The notes: generated by a model not told the origin, from the letters alone. A stretch of 33,869 nucleotides of DNA from Frankiaceae bacterium (GCA_030840525.1 JAVEEI010000106.1:1-33869); one strand, 5' to 3'; counted from the stretch's first letter, positions 25,192 to 33,576 are shown. Program-made: numbers and translations.

Positions 25192-26252
25192 ACCGGCGCC
25201 GGGCCGGCATCGCGGCCGGCGTCGCCGCGCTCGCCGCGGCCGGGATTGCGGGCGGCGTCGCCACCCAGCGCCGGGTCGTCGGGCGCGCGCGCAACGCACC
25301 GGACCCGTACGTCGACGAGGCGTTCGGCGGCCGGCACTCGCCCGGGCGCACCGTCATCGCCGACGACGGCGTGCCGCTGCACGTCGAGATCGACGGCGAC
25401 CTCCACGCCGACTTGACGGTCGTGTTCGTGCACGGGTTCACGCTGTCGATGGACTGCTGGCACTTCCAGCGCCGCGAGCTCGCCGATCTCGGCCGTTGCG
25501 TGTTCTACGACCAGCGCAGTCACGGCTCGTCCGGCCGCGGGCCGCGCGAAGGCTCGACCATCGACCAGCTCGGCCGCGACCTCTACACGGTGCTGACCGC
25601 CGTCGCGCCGACCGGACCGCTGCTGTTGGTCGGTCACTCGATGGGCGGCATGACGGTGCTCGCACTGGCCGACCAGCACCCGGAGCTGTTCGCCGACCGC
25701 GTCGCCGGTGTCGCGCTGATCGGCACCGCGGCCGGTGCGTTCGCCGAGACGATCTTCGGCATCCCCGGTGTCGTCGGCCGCGCGCTGCGGCCGGTCGCGC
25801 CGGGAGTGATCCGGACCGCCAGCCGCCGGGCCGCGCTCCTCGAGCAGGGACGGCGGGCCGGCAGCGACGTCGCGTTCATGCTGACCCGCAAGCTGTCGTA
25901 CGGCGACGCGGACGTGCCGCCGTCGCTGGTCGCGTTCATGGAGCGCATGGTCGCGGCGACACCCGTCGAGGTGATGACGGAGTTCTTCGACACGTTCCTG
26001 TCACACGACAAGCTGAAGGCGCTCGACGTACTTCGCGACGTGCCCACGCTGGTGCTCTGCGGCGACAAGGATCGGCTCACACCGGTGCACAACAGCCACG
26101 TCATGGCGGACGCGTTGCCGGACGCGGAGCTCGTCGTCGTCCCCGGTGCCGGGCACATGGTGATGCTCGAACGGCCCGCGGTGGTCAACGGTGCGCTGCG
26201 CCGGCTGGCCGCCCGCGCGCGGCCCGGCGCAGACGCCGCGGCGACCGCCTGA
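25188..26252 (+). CDS. Alpha/beta hydrolase with N-terminal membrane anchor
   Basis: A 354-residue protein with a short basic start and one hydrophobic segment (about 6-25), then an alpha/beta hydrolase fold. The oxyanion region is VFVHGFTLSMDCW. The nucleophile is Ser151 in GHSMGG, the acid Asp lies in CGDKDRLTP, and the His lies in PGAGHMVMLE. The catalytic triad is complete. Substrate is unknown. This hydrolase position between alr and tsaE recurs in many actinobacteria, which argues for a conserved role. GTG 25188 overlaps the alr stop; the next gene starts 1 bp after its end. Confidence 0.87.
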   Translation: MNRRRAGIAAGVAALAAAGIAGGVATQRRVVGRARNAPDPYVDEAFGGRHSPGRTVIADDGVPLHVEIDGDLHADLTVVFVHGFTLSMDCWHFQRRELADLGRCVFYDQRSHGSSGRGPREGSTIDQLGRDLYTVLTAVAPTGPLLLVGHSMGGMTVLALADQHPELFADRVAGVALIGTAAGAFAETIFGIPGVVGRALRPVAPGVIRTASRRAALLEQGRRAGSDVAFMLTRKLSYGDADVPPSLVAFMERMVAATPVEVMTEFFDTFLSHDKLKALDVLRDVPTLVLCGDKDRLTPVHNSHVMADALPDAELVVVPGAGHMVMLERPAVVNGALRRLAARARPGADAAATA

Positions 26253-26253
26253 C

Positions 26254-26862
26254 GTGCGCGCGATCGATCCCGCCGTCGGTGCCATCGCCGCCGCGGCCGC
26301 GTCCTGCGAGTCGCTCGACACGCTCGCCGACGTCGTCCGCGGGTGCGTCGCGTGTGCCGAGCTCGCGTCGTTGCGTACGTCGGTCGTCGTCGGCGATTTC
26401 CCTGCAACCGCAAGGCTTTTGCTGGTGGGTGAAGGACCGGGAGCGAACGAAGACGTCGCCGGCCGGCCGTTCGTCGGCAAGGGCGGGCAGCTGCTCGACT
26501 CGTTGCTCGCGGAGGCCGGTCTCGACCGCGCACACGTCGCCGTCGCGAACGTCGTGAAGTGCCGGCCCCCGGGTAACCGGACGCCGACGCCGGCGGAGGC
26601 GCGGCGGTGCACCGGTTGGCTCGACCGGCAGCTTGCGTTGTGCGCGCCGTCGCTCGTCGTGACGCTGGGCCTGTCGGCGTTGCGCTGGGCGTCGGGGTCG
26701 GGCATCCGGTTGCGCGACGTGCGCGGGGTGGTGCGCGAGTGGCGCGGGACGCGACTGCTGCCGACGTACCACCCGTCGGCAGCGCTGCGGTTCGGTCCCG
26801 CGGGCGAGCCGATGGCGATGTTGCGCGCCGACCTGCGCACGGCCGCGGCGGAGTTGTCGTGA
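26254..26862 (+). CDS. Family 4 uracil-DNA glycosylase (Fe-S type)
   Basis: A 202-residue enzyme removing uracil from DNA to start base-excision repair. Four cysteines C31, C34, C103 and C119 have the C-x2-C-xn-C-x15-C spacing of the [4Fe-4S] cluster in family 4 enzymes. Motif A is GEGPGANEDVAGRPFVG, with the usual GEAPG written as GEGPG. The last conserved motif is TYHPSA. The start is GTG 26254, 1 bp after the hydrolase stop. The 3' end overlaps tsaE by GTGA, so the repair gene sits inside the alr-tsaE operon. Confidence 0.88.
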   Translation: MRAIDPAVGAIAAAAASCESLDTLADVVRGCVACAELASLRTSVVVGDFPATARLLLVGEGPGANEDVAGRPFVGKGGQLLDSLLAEAGLDRAHVAVANVVKCRPPGNRTPTPAEARRCTGWLDRQLALCAPSLVVTLGLSALRWASGSGIRLRDVRGVVREWRGTRLLPTYHPSAALRFGPAGEPMAMLRADLRTAAAELS

Positions 26863-27329
26863 CGATCGAAGTACGCGACGCCGATGCCATGCGCCGGCTC
26901 GGCGTCGCGCTTGCCGGTGCCGCGCTCGCCGGCGACCTCATCGTGCTGACCGGCGAGCTAGGGGCCGGCAAGACGACGCTGACGCAAGGCATCGGTGCGG
27001 GTCTCGGGGTGAGCGGTGACGTGCTGTCGCCGACGTTCGTCATCGCGCGCGTGCACCGCGGCGGTCGCGTCCCGCTGGTGCACGCCGACGCGTACCGGCT
27101 GGGTTCGGTCGAGGAGATCGACGACCTCGACCTCGACGCGTCGCTCGAAGAGTCGGTGACCGTCGTCGAGTGGGGCGCGGGCCTGGCCGAGCGGCTGGCC
27201 GGCGACCGGCTCGAGGTCCGGATCGAACGCTCCGCCGACGAGGCCGACGAGACGCGCTACGTCACGCTGCATCCGGTCGGCGCGTCGTGGTCGCAGCGCG
27301 CGTCGAGTGTGACGAACCTCGTCTTCTGA
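26859..27329 (+). CDS. tsaE: tRNA t6A biosynthesis ATPase TsaE
   Basis: A 156-residue P-loop ATPase that works with TsaB and TsaD to make N6-threonylcarbamoyladenosine at position 37 of ANN-decoding tRNAs. Walker A is GELGAGKTT (32-40). LSPTFVIARVH and LVHADAYRLGS follow in family order, and VVEWGAGLAERL carries the W-G motif. GTG 26859 overlaps the UDG stop. The last codons lie within the left arm of a long hairpin. Another gene intervenes before its partners tsaB and tsaD, as often seen. Confidence 0.95.
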   Translation: MTIEVRDADAMRRLGVALAGAALAGDLIVLTGELGAGKTTLTQGIGAGLGVSGDVLSPTFVIARVHRGGRVPLVHADAYRLGSVEEIDDLDLDASLEESVTVVEWGAGLAERLAGDRLEVRIERSADEADETRYVTLHPVGASWSQRASSVTNLVF

Positions 27330-27363
27330 GCAGCTGAAAGGACGAGGTTCGTCGCACTCGACG
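27301..27363. terminator. 23-bp hairpin spanning the tsaE stop codon
   Basis: Arms 27301-27323 and 27341-27363 pair along 23 positions with a single non-Watson-Crick position, which is a G-U pair in RNA (T27310 with G27354). The loop is 17 nt. The left arm and first loop bases encode the last TsaE residues and stop. No T-run follows, so it is a GC-rich terminator or an insulator. Confidence 0.7.
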
Positions 27364-27389
27364 TGGTGGGGGGAGGTGGTGGGGGGAGG
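27364..27389 (+). repeat. Tandem 13-bp G-rich repeat carrying the crotonase ribosome site
   Basis: TGGTGGGGGGAGG occurs twice, back to back, with no gap, directly after the hairpin. Each copy contains a strong Shine-Dalgarno (GGAGG). The coding strand G-runs could also form a G-quadruplex in DNA or mRNA. Confidence 0.75.
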
Positions 27390-27398
27390 ATGGCGCTC

Positions 27399-28178
27399 AT
27401 GGGTGAGCCGTACGTCGAGATTTCCGTGAGCGATGGCGTTGCGACGGTGACGATGAACCGGCCGCAGCGCCGCAACGCGCTCTCGCACGACATGCTGCGC
27501 GCGCTGGTCGATGCCTTCGAAGAGGTCGGCGGCGGCGATGCGCGCGGCGTGGTGCTGGCCGGACGCGGCCCCGTGTTCTCGGCCGGTCACGACTTCGCCG
27601 ACCTCGCCGGCGCGGACGAATCACAGGCGCGCGCGATGCTCGACACCTGCGCCGAGCTGATGACGCTGATGCAGCAGATCCCGCAACCCGTCGTTGCTCG
27701 CGTGCACGGGCTGGCGACCGCCGCGGGCTGCCAACTGGTCGCGAACACCGACCTCGCCGTCGCCGCCGAGGGCGCAGGGTTCGCCGCGCCCGGCGGCAAG
27801 GGCGGCTGGTTCTGCCACACGCCGATGGTCGCGATCGCGCGTAACGTCGGCCGCAAGCGCGCGATGGAGCTCGCGCTGTCGGGCGACGTCATCGACGCGC
27901 GCACCGCACTCGAGTGGGGCCTGGTGAACGCCGTCGTCCCGGAGGCAGAGCTCGACATCGCCGTCGCGGATATCGTCGCCCGCGTCACCCGCGGCAGCCG
28001 GGCCAGCAAGGCGATCGGGAAGCGCACGCTCTACGAACAGATGAGCCTGCCGGAGCCGGCGGCGTACGAGCTGGCGGTCGGCGTGATGGCGAGCACCAGC
28101 CAGTACGACGACGCGCAGGAGGGCATGCGCGCGTTCCTGGAGAAGCGACCGCCGCGCTGGAGCGACGCGCCTCACTAA
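27399..28178 (+). CDS. Enoyl-CoA hydratase/isomerase (crotonase) family protein, ECHDC3-like
   Basis: A 259-residue crotonase-fold protein starting VATVTMNRPQRRNALSHDM after a short N-terminus. The oxyanion-hole glycines are present (SAGHDFADL and ATAAGCQLVANTDLAVA). The two hydratase glutamates are not: the G-C-E-L position reads GCQL (Q112), and the second site reads FAAPGGKGGWFCHTP, the layout seen in ECHDC3-like proteins rather than true hydratases. It may bind an acyl-CoA and catalyse another reaction, or none. ATG 27399 has GGAGG 9 nt upstream; ATG 27390 touches the G-tract and is less likely. Its stop overlaps the tsaB -10 box. Confidence 0.86.
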   Translation: MGEPYVEISVSDGVATVTMNRPQRRNALSHDMLRALVDAFEEVGGGDARGVVLAGRGPVFSAGHDFADLAGADESQARAMLDTCAELMTLMQQIPQPVVARVHGLATAAGCQLVANTDLAVAAEGAGFAAPGGKGGWFCHTPMVAIARNVGRKRAMELALSGDVIDARTALEWGLVNAVVPEAELDIAVADIVARVTRGSRASKAIGKRTLYEQMSLPEPAAYELAVGVMASTSQYDDAQEGMRAFLEKRPPRWSDAPH

Positions 28179-28181
28179 CCT
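28176..28181 (+). promoter_or_regulatory. -10 box (TAACCT) of tsaB, probably leaderless
   Basis: TAACCT matches TANNNT and includes the TAA stop of the crotonase gene. It is followed by 7 nt and then the GTG at 28189. A GGACGGG directly before the GTG could also serve as a poorly spaced ribosome site, so both modes are possible. Confidence 0.45.
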
Positions 28182-28188
28182 GGACGGG

Positions 28189-28875
28189 GTGCTCCTCCTC
28201 GCCCTCGACAGCTCGACGCCGCGGGTCACCGTCGCCCTCGTCGACGTCGCGGCCGACGCGACGGTGCGCGTCCTCGCGGAGCACGCCGACGACGCCGGCA
28301 ACCGGCACGGCGAGCTGCTCGCGCCGGCCATCCAGCGCGTGCTCGCCACGGCCGGCGCGGCACCGACCGACCTCCGTGCGGTCGGCTGCGGTCTCGGCCC
28401 CGGACCGTTCACCGGTCTGCGCGTCGGCATCGTCACCGCCGCGTCAATCGCCGACGGCCTCGGGGTCCCGGCGTACGGGGTCTGCTCGCTGGATGCGCTC
28501 GCACTCGCGCACCGCGAGCAGCCGGGCGGCTTGCTCGTCGTCACAGACGCGCGGCGAAAGCAGGTCTACTGGGCGCGGTACGACGAGGAAGGCCGTCGCG
28601 TCGACGGGCCGGAGGTGTCGGCGCCGGACGACGTCGCGGCGGCCGCACGCGGTCACGTCGACCGCGTCGTCGGCCCCGGTGCGACGCAGTGGTCCGACGC
28701 ATTTGCGGGCTTCGCTATTGACGAGTCCGACCCGTGGCCGCAGGCGAACATGGTCGCCCGGCTCGTCGCGCCGCGGGCCGCGGCGCAAGCACCGACCGAG
28801 CAGCTCACCCCGATGTACCTGCGCCGCCCGGACGCGCGGCCGCCCACGTCGCTGAAAGCGGTGACACCGCGATGA
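28189..28875 (+). CDS. tsaB: tRNA t6A biosynthesis protein TsaB
   Basis: A 228-residue ASKHA-fold protein that dimerises with TsaD and organises the t6A complex. It opens [16 protein letters not shown], has [16 protein letters not shown], the signature loop of TsaB, and [15 protein letters not shown]. It lacks the metal-binding histidines of TsaD, as expected. Normal length. It is translationally coupled to rimI by ATGA. With rimI and tsaD it forms a compact operon. Confidence 0.94.
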   Translation: MLLLALDSSTPRVTVALVDVAADATVRVLAEHADDAGNRHGELLAPAIQRVLATAGAAPTDLRAVGCGLGPGPFTGLRVGIVTAASIADGLGVPAYGVCSLDALALAHREQPGGLLVVTDARRKQVYWARYDEEGRRVDGPEVSAPDDVAAAARGHVDRVVGPGATQWSDAFAGFAIDESDPWPQANMVARLVAPRAAAQAPTEQLTPMYLRRPDARPPTSLKAVTPR

Positions 28876-29333
28876 GCGTCGAGTTGCGGCCGATGGTGTG
28901 GGACGACATCGAGGCGGTCATGCGGCTGGAGGCCGAGTTGTTCGGCGACGAGCCGTGGACCGAGGGCATGTTCTGGAGCGAGCTCGCGCAACGCGAGACG
29001 CGCCGTTACGTCGTCGCGGTCGACGGCGACGGCGAGGTCGTCGGGTACGCCGGGCTGTGCGCGTACGCGCCGCACGAGGCGTACGTGCAGACGATCGGCG
29101 TGACGAAGGCGCGGCAAGGCGAGGGCATCGGCACGAAACTGTTGTTCGACCTCATCGACGAAGCCGAACGGCGCGGCTGCCCGCGGCTCGACCTCGAAGT
29201 GCGCGCCGACAACGCGAGCGCCATTGCGCTCTACGAGCACCACGGTTTTCACCGCATCGGCACCCGCCGCGGCTACTACCAGCCGAGCGGCACCGACGCG
29301 GTCGTGATGCGCCGGGAACGGACGGCGACATGA
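28872..29333 (+). CDS. rimI: Ribosomal-protein-S18-alanine N-acetyltransferase (GNAT)
   Basis: A 153-residue GNAT protein that acetylates protein N-termini using acetyl-CoA; RimI homologues act on S18 and other substrates. It shows [20 protein letters not shown], containing the acetyl-CoA pyrophosphate loop (Q-x-x-G-x-G). [29 protein letters not shown] is typical of RimI. It lies between tsaB and tsaD with ATGA overlaps on both sides, the common actinobacterial arrangement. Confidence 0.93.
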   Translation: MSVELRPMVWDDIEAVMRLEAELFGDEPWTEGMFWSELAQRETRRYVVAVDGDGEVVGYAGLCAYAPHEAYVQTIGVTKARQGEGIGTKLLFDLIDEAERRGCPRLDLEVRADNASAIALYEHHGFHRIGTRRGYYQPSGTDAVVMRRERTAT

Positions 29334-30361
29334 CAGGGCCACGTGGACTTGGACCGCTCGTACTCGGGATCGAGACGTCGTGCGACGAGACCGGCGTCGG
29401 TGTCGTCCGCGGCGACGAGTTGCTCGCCGACGCGCTTGCGTCCAGCGTCGACGAGCACGCGCGCTTCGGCGGCGTCGTACCGGAGGTCGCCAGCCGCGCG
29501 CATCTGGAAGCGATGCAACCGACCGTGCATCGCGCGCTCGCCGACGCCGGCGTCACGTGGTCCGACGTAGACGCGATCGCCGTCACTGCCGGCCCCGGGC
29601 TCGCCGGTGCGTTGCTGGTCGGCGTCGCGGCGGCGAAGGCGTACGCGGTCGCGCTCGGAAAACCGTTGTACGGCGTCAACCATCTTGCCGCGCATGTCGC
29701 GGTCGACCGCTTGGCCAACGGCGACCTGCCGGAGCCGTGCGTCGCGTTGCTGGTGTCCGGCGGGCACTCGTCGCTGCTCGTCGTACCCGACGTGACCGGC
29801 ACCGTTGAGCCCTTGGGCCAGACCGTCGACGACGCGGCGGGCGAGGCGTTCGACAAGGTCGCGCGCGTCCTCGGGTTGCCGTTCCCAGGTGGCCCGCACA
29901 TCGACCGCGCCGCCCGTGATGGCGACGCGGCGGCGATCGACTTCCCCCGCGGGGTCGTGCGCGATGCGCCGTACTCCTTCACGTTCAGCGGGCTGAAGAC
30001 CGCAGTCGCGCGCTGGGTCGAGGCGCGCACCCGGGCGGGCGAGCAGGTGCCGGTCGACGACGTCGCCGCGTCGTTCCAGGAAGCGGTCGTGGACGTGCTG
30101 ACGAAGCGCGCCGTTGCCGCCTGCCGCGACCGCGGCATCGACCATCTCGTCATCGGCGGTGGCGTCGCGGCCAACTCGCGGTTACGCGCACTCGCCGCGC
30201 AGCGCTGCGAAGCCGCGGGCATCGTCCTGCGCACCCCGCCGCCGCGACTGTGCACCGACAACGGTGCGATGGTCGCCGCGCTCGGCGCGCTGATGGTCGA
30301 GCGGGACGTCGCGCCGTCGCCGCTCGACCTGCCCGCCGACCCCGCGCTCGCCCTCGCCTGA
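29330..30361 (+). CDS. tsaD: tRNA N6-adenosine threonylcarbamoyltransferase TsaD
   Basis: A 343-residue enzyme transferring the threonylcarbamoyl group to A37 of tRNA. It has [16 protein letters not shown], the metal-binding NHLAAHVAV (H118 and H122), [35 protein letters not shown], and the C-terminal [11 protein letters not shown] and CTDNGAM motifs. Full length and intact. It overlaps rimI by ATGA. This completes the TsaB-TsaD-TsaE set; the TsaC partner is not in the window. Confidence 0.97.
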   Translation: MTGPRGLGPLVLGIETSCDETGVGVVRGDELLADALASSVDEHARFGGVVPEVASRAHLEAMQPTVHRALADAGVTWSDVDAIAVTAGPGLAGALLVGVAAAKAYAVALGKPLYGVNHLAAHVAVDRLANGDLPEPCVALLVSGGHSSLLVVPDVTGTVEPLGQTVDDAAGEAFDKVARVLGLPFPGGPHIDRAARDGDAAAIDFPRGVVRDAPYSFTFSGLKTAVARWVEARTRAGEQVPVDDVAASFQEAVVDVLTKRAVAACRDRGIDHLVIGGGVAANSRLRALAAQRCEAAGIVLRTPPPRLCTDNGAMVAALGALMVERDVAPSPLDLPADPALALA

Positions 30362-30383
30362 CCGGCTCGCGAGGATGGGTCGC

Positions 30384-31124
30384 ATGTACGACGCGACGCT
30401 GGCCGAGACGGTCTACTTCCGCGGGCACGACGACGATGTGATCGAGGGCTACTGCGCCCGGCCGCTCGACGGCGCGAGCCGCGGCGGTGTCGTCGTCATC
30501 CATCACCTGCCCGGCTACGACCGCGAGACGAAGGAGTTCGTCCGCCGGTTCGCCGTCATGGGGTTCAACGCGGTCTGCCCGAACCTCTACACCCGCCTCG
30601 CCCCCGGCGCGAGCCCCGACGACGCCGCGGCGCTCGCGCGGGCGCAGGGCGGGGTCGCGGACGAGCAGGTCGTCGGCGACGTGGCCGGCGCGATGCGGTG
30701 GCTGGCCGCGCTGTCCAACAGCAACGGCAAGGTCGTGACCATCGGGCACTGCTCCGGCGGCCGGCACTCGTTCCTCGCCTCGACGCACCTCGACCTCGCG
30801 GCGGCCATCGTCTGTTACGGCGGCCTCATCGTCGGCGAGACGCCGCCGCAGCTTCCGTCGATGGTCCCGCTCGTCGACCGGTCGCCGCTCGTGCGCTGCC
30901 CCATCCTCGGGCTGTTCGGCAACGACGACCAGTTCCCGACACCGGCGCAGGTCGACGAGCTGGAGAAAACCTTGCAGTCCAACGGAAAAGACGTCGAGTT
31001 CCATAGGTACGACGGCGCCGGGCACGCGTTCTTCGGGCCGGACCGGCCGGCGTACCGGGTGGAGGCCGCGCTCGACGGCTGGTCGCGCATCCAGGCGTTC
31101 CTCGACCGACACCTGGCGGGCTGA
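30384..31124 (+). CDS. Dienelactone hydrolase family protein
   Basis: A 246-residue alpha/beta hydrolase of the DLH type. The nucleophile is Cys123 in GHCSGG, Asp lies in GNDDQFPTP, and His lies in GAGHAFFGPD, giving the Cys-Asp-His triad of the family. Related enzymes open lactones or hydrolyse small esters; the substrate here is unknown. I chose ATG 30384 because GAGG lies 9 nt upstream and MYDATLAETV is the usual start of this subgroup; ATG 30375 in frame is possible. The next small gene begins 4 bp after its stop. Confidence 0.88.
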   Translation: MYDATLAETVYFRGHDDDVIEGYCARPLDGASRGGVVVIHHLPGYDRETKEFVRRFAVMGFNAVCPNLYTRLAPGASPDDAAALARAQGGVADEQVVGDVAGAMRWLAALSNSNGKVVTIGHCSGGRHSFLASTHLDLAAAIVCYGGLIVGETPPQLPSMVPLVDRSPLVRCPILGLFGNDDQFPTPAQVDELEKTLQSNGKDVEFHRYDGAGHAFFGPDRPAYRVEAALDGWSRIQAFLDRHLAG

Positions 31125-31128
31125 GCGC

Positions 31129-31392
31129 ATGTGCACGTACGTCACCGAGACGCTGCCGGTCACCGGCAGTGCGAAGGGGCCCGACGGCTGGATCCGTGTC
31201 ACCGACGCGACGGTCTACTTCGACCATCCCGCGCACGCGCTCGCCGAGCACACGCTGAACATCGACGTACGCCGGCCCGAGGCGGGGCCGGCGGCGCGGG
31301 TCGCGGTCGAGCTCACCGCCGACTCGGCCCGCGAGCTGGCGCACGCGATCCTGCGGATTCTGGACGACCCGTCGGTGGTTTCGCTCGGTTAG
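31129..31392 (+). CDS. DUF6295 family small protein
   Basis: An 87-residue cytosolic protein beginning MCTYVTETLPVTGS. The pattern MCTYVTE, TVYFDHP, EHTLNIDVRRP and AVELTADSARELAHAIL is that of a small actinobacterial family I know as DUF6295, of unknown function. It begins 4 bp after the dienelactone hydrolase gene, so the two are probably cotranscribed, which may hint at a shared pathway. The end of the gene contains the -10 box for the next one. Confidence 0.75.
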   Translation: MCTYVTETLPVTGSAKGPDGWIRVTDATVYFDHPAHALAEHTLNIDVRRPEAGPAARVAVELTADSARELAHAILRILDDPSVVSLG

Positions 31393-31395
31393 TCT
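31390..31395 (+). promoter_or_regulatory. -10 box (TAGTCT) of the DUF1906 gene, probably leaderless
   Basis: TAGTCT matches TANNNT, includes the TAG stop of the DUF6295 gene, and is followed by 7 nt and then the GTG at 31403. No ribosome site is seen. The -35 is not clear. Confidence 0.5.
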
Positions 31396-31402
31396 GGGAT
31401 GC

Positions 31403-33415
31403 GTGAATCGGGGGACTTGGCGGCGAGCCGCCGCCGCGGGGATCGTGACAGCGACGTGCGTCGTCGCGGTGCCGCACGGGGCCGCGACCACGCTGTCGAG
31501 CGGCGAAGGCTTCGACGCCTGTACGGCGCTACCGACGAGCGCGATGCGGTCGGTCACCGGCTACCGGGTCGCGAACATCTACATCGGCGGCGAGAACCTT
31601 GCGCCCTCGTGTACGCAACCGACCGCCGACTGGGTCAGCACGGTGACCGGCGCGGGCTGGCGCTTGGTGCCGACGTTCGTCGGAAAGCAAGCGCCGTGCG
31701 CCAACGACAACAGCCTCACAGCCATGGGGAGCGACCCGTCGACGGCCGCGTCCGACGGCACCGCCGACGCGGACAGCGCCGCGACCCGGATGGCCGCGCT
31801 CCGGCTGCCGGCGCCCAACGTCGTCTACGACGACATGGAGGGCTACAACGCCGCCGACTCCGCCTGTGCGGCGGCGGTCGCGGCCTACCTCGACGCGTTC
31901 GTCAGCCGCATGCACGCGGACGGTTTCCGCGCTGGCGTCTACGGCAGTACGGCGTCGACGGTCGCGCAGCTCGTGGCGGCCTACAACAACCCGGCCCGGC
32001 AGCGCCCCGACGACATCTGGATCGCGCGTCAGAACGGCGGCGACACGACGGCCGACGCCGCGGTCCCGGCAGGTGACTGGGTGCACCGGCGGGTCCGCCA
32101 GTACCGCCTCGACGAAGACACTCTGAGCCCGCCGACCGGCGACCCGTCGTCGGTGAACATCGACAAGGACATCGTCGACGGCGACACGGCCGCACCGAGC
32201 GCCGACCAGCTCCCGTCGTACTCCGTCAGCGGCACCGCGTCGGTCGGCTTCGTGCGCGAGCGGGCGACGCCGTCGACGAGCGGCACCGACATGAACCACA
32301 ACGATGCCGAGGGCACGACGCTCAACATCGTCTGCCAGACGACGGGCGACAGCATCTTCGGCGACCCGGTGTGGGACAAGCTCGCCGACGGCAACTACGT
32401 CAGCGACCTCTACACGACGGCGCCCGGTGGCCTGATCTACTCCGGCACGTTCCCGCTGTGCGACACGACACCGATGGCGCGGCTCGTCGCCCCGCTCGAC
32501 GGCACGCAGGTCAACGAAGGCGCGACGATCACGGCCAAGGTGTACGTCCCCGAGGCCGCGACCTCGGTGTACGTCTACTGGAGCACCGACGGCGGGACGA
32601 CGGTCCACCTCGGCGGGTCGACGGCCACGGCCGGCAACGACGTCGCGACCGTCAGCTTCACCGTTCCCGGCGGCGACGGCACCTCGGTCAAACTGCTGGC
32701 GTCCGTCGCCAACAGCACGAACGACACGAGTTGGTCGGCGATCAACACGCCGTCCGTGCGTGTCGTCGCGCCGCGCGTGACCATGGCCGCGGCGCCGCCC
32801 GGCACCGTCGCGGCGGCGTACACGTTCGGCTGGACCGGTCTCGACGGGGCGGCGCGGCCGACGGCGTACGACGTGCAGTACGAGCGGGCGCCGTGGAACG
32901 GCGCGTTCGGTGCCTGGACGAGCCCGACCGGCTGGACCGGTACGACGAGCACGAGCAAGGCGCTGTCGCTGGCGCAGGGCTACGCCTACTGCGTGCGGGC
33001 CCGCGCCTACGGGGTGTTCGGCAACGTCGGCGACTGGTCGGTGCCGCGCTGCCTCGCCCGGCCGCTCGACGACCGCGCGATGGCCGCCGGGGCCGGCTGG
33101 ACCCGCGGCACGTCGAGCGGCTACTACAACAGCACCTGGTCGTCGTCGACGACGTACGGCGCGGCGCTCACCCGGACCGGCGCGACCCTCGACGACGTCG
33201 GCGTCCTCGCGACGATGTGCGCGAGCTGCGGCAGCGTCGCGGTGTACGTCGGCAACACCCACGTCGGCACGATCAGCCTTTACGCACCGGCCACTCGGCG
33301 CCAGCAGTTCCTGACGGTGCACGCGTTCGCGCTGCGCAGCGGCGCGACGGTCACGTTGCGCGTGGCGACCAAGGGCAAGCTGGTCCAGGTCGACGGCCTG
33401 CTCGTCTCCCGCTGA
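31403..33415 (+). CDS. Secreted DUF1906 (Rv2525c-like, glycoside-hydrolase-like) protein
   Basis: A 670-residue exported protein. A signal peptide (basic start, hydrophobic about 9-24, cleavage near HGAA) leads to a DUF1906 domain at about 35-265: GFDACTALPTSAM, ANIYIGGENL, GWRLVPTFVGKQAPC, then VVYDDMEGYN with acidic D143, D144 and E146. Members such as Rv2525c have a TIM-barrel-like, hydrolase-like fold and are linked to the cell wall, but activity is unproven. The long remainder holds a possible beta-sandwich at about 360-450 and a fibronectin-like segment with YDVQYERAPW. A C-terminal beta-rich part contains a CASC motif. Paired cysteines suggest disulfides. Probably a cell-wall or extracellular enzyme. 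Confidence 0.8.
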   Translation: MNRGTWRRAAAAGIVTATCVVAVPHGAATTLSSGEGFDACTALPTSAMRSVTGYRVANIYIGGENLAPSCTQPTADWVSTVTGAGWRLVPTFVGKQAPCANDNSLTAMGSDPSTAASDGTADADSAATRMAALRLPAPNVVYDDMEGYNAADSACAAAVAAYLDAFVSRMHADGFRAGVYGSTASTVAQLVAAYNNPARQRPDDIWIARQNGGDTTADAAVPAGDWVHRRVRQYRLDEDTLSPPTGDPSSVNIDKDIVDGDTAAPSADQLPSYSVSGTASVGFVRERATPSTSGTDMNHNDAEGTTLNIVCQTTGDSIFGDPVWDKLADGNYVSDLYTTAPGGLIYSGTFPLCDTTPMARLVAPLDGTQVNEGATITAKVYVPEAATSVYVYWSTDGGTTVHLGGSTATAGNDVATVSFTVPGGDGTSVKLLASVANSTNDTSWSAINTPSVRVVAPRVTMAAAPPGTVAAAYTFGWTGLDGAARPTAYDVQYERAPWNGAFGAWTSPTGWTGTTSTSKALSLAQGYAYCVRARAYGVFGNVGDWSVPRCLARPLDDRAMAAGAGWTRGTSSGYYNSTWSSSTTYGAALTRTGATLDDVGVLATMCASCGSVAVYVGNTHVGTISLYAPATRRQQFLTVHAFALRSGATVTLRVATKGKLVQVDGLLVSR

Positions 33416-33423
33416 CCCCCGAA

Positions 33424-33452
33424 TTGACGCTGTGACGGCGCCGGACTAGATT
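33424..33452 (+). promoter_or_regulatory. groES promoter (TTGACG-N17-TAGATT)
   Basis: TTGACG at 33424-33429 and TAGATT at 33447-33452 are 17 bp apart, close to the vegetative consensus in both boxes and spacing. The last two bases of the -10 are the first two of the CIRCE operator, so HrcA binding would block polymerase. Confidence 0.8.
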
Positions 33453-33477
33453 GGCACTCGGAACCCGAGAGTGCCAA
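33451..33477 (+). promoter_or_regulatory. CIRCE operator (HrcA binding site)
   Basis: TTGGCACTC-N9-GAGTGCCAA is a perfect inverted repeat and differs from the CIRCE consensus TTAGCACTC-N9-GAGTGCTAA by one symmetric base in each arm. HrcA represses chaperonin genes through CIRCE and releases it under heat stress. Confidence 0.93.
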
Positions 33478-33576
33478 CACCCTCGGCCCGTGAGGACCGT
33501 TCGCCTGACCCCGCGACGCAGGCGACCGACCTCATTCCACCCGTCCATCCGTCCCGAAAGTTGGGGGAGGCAGGTC

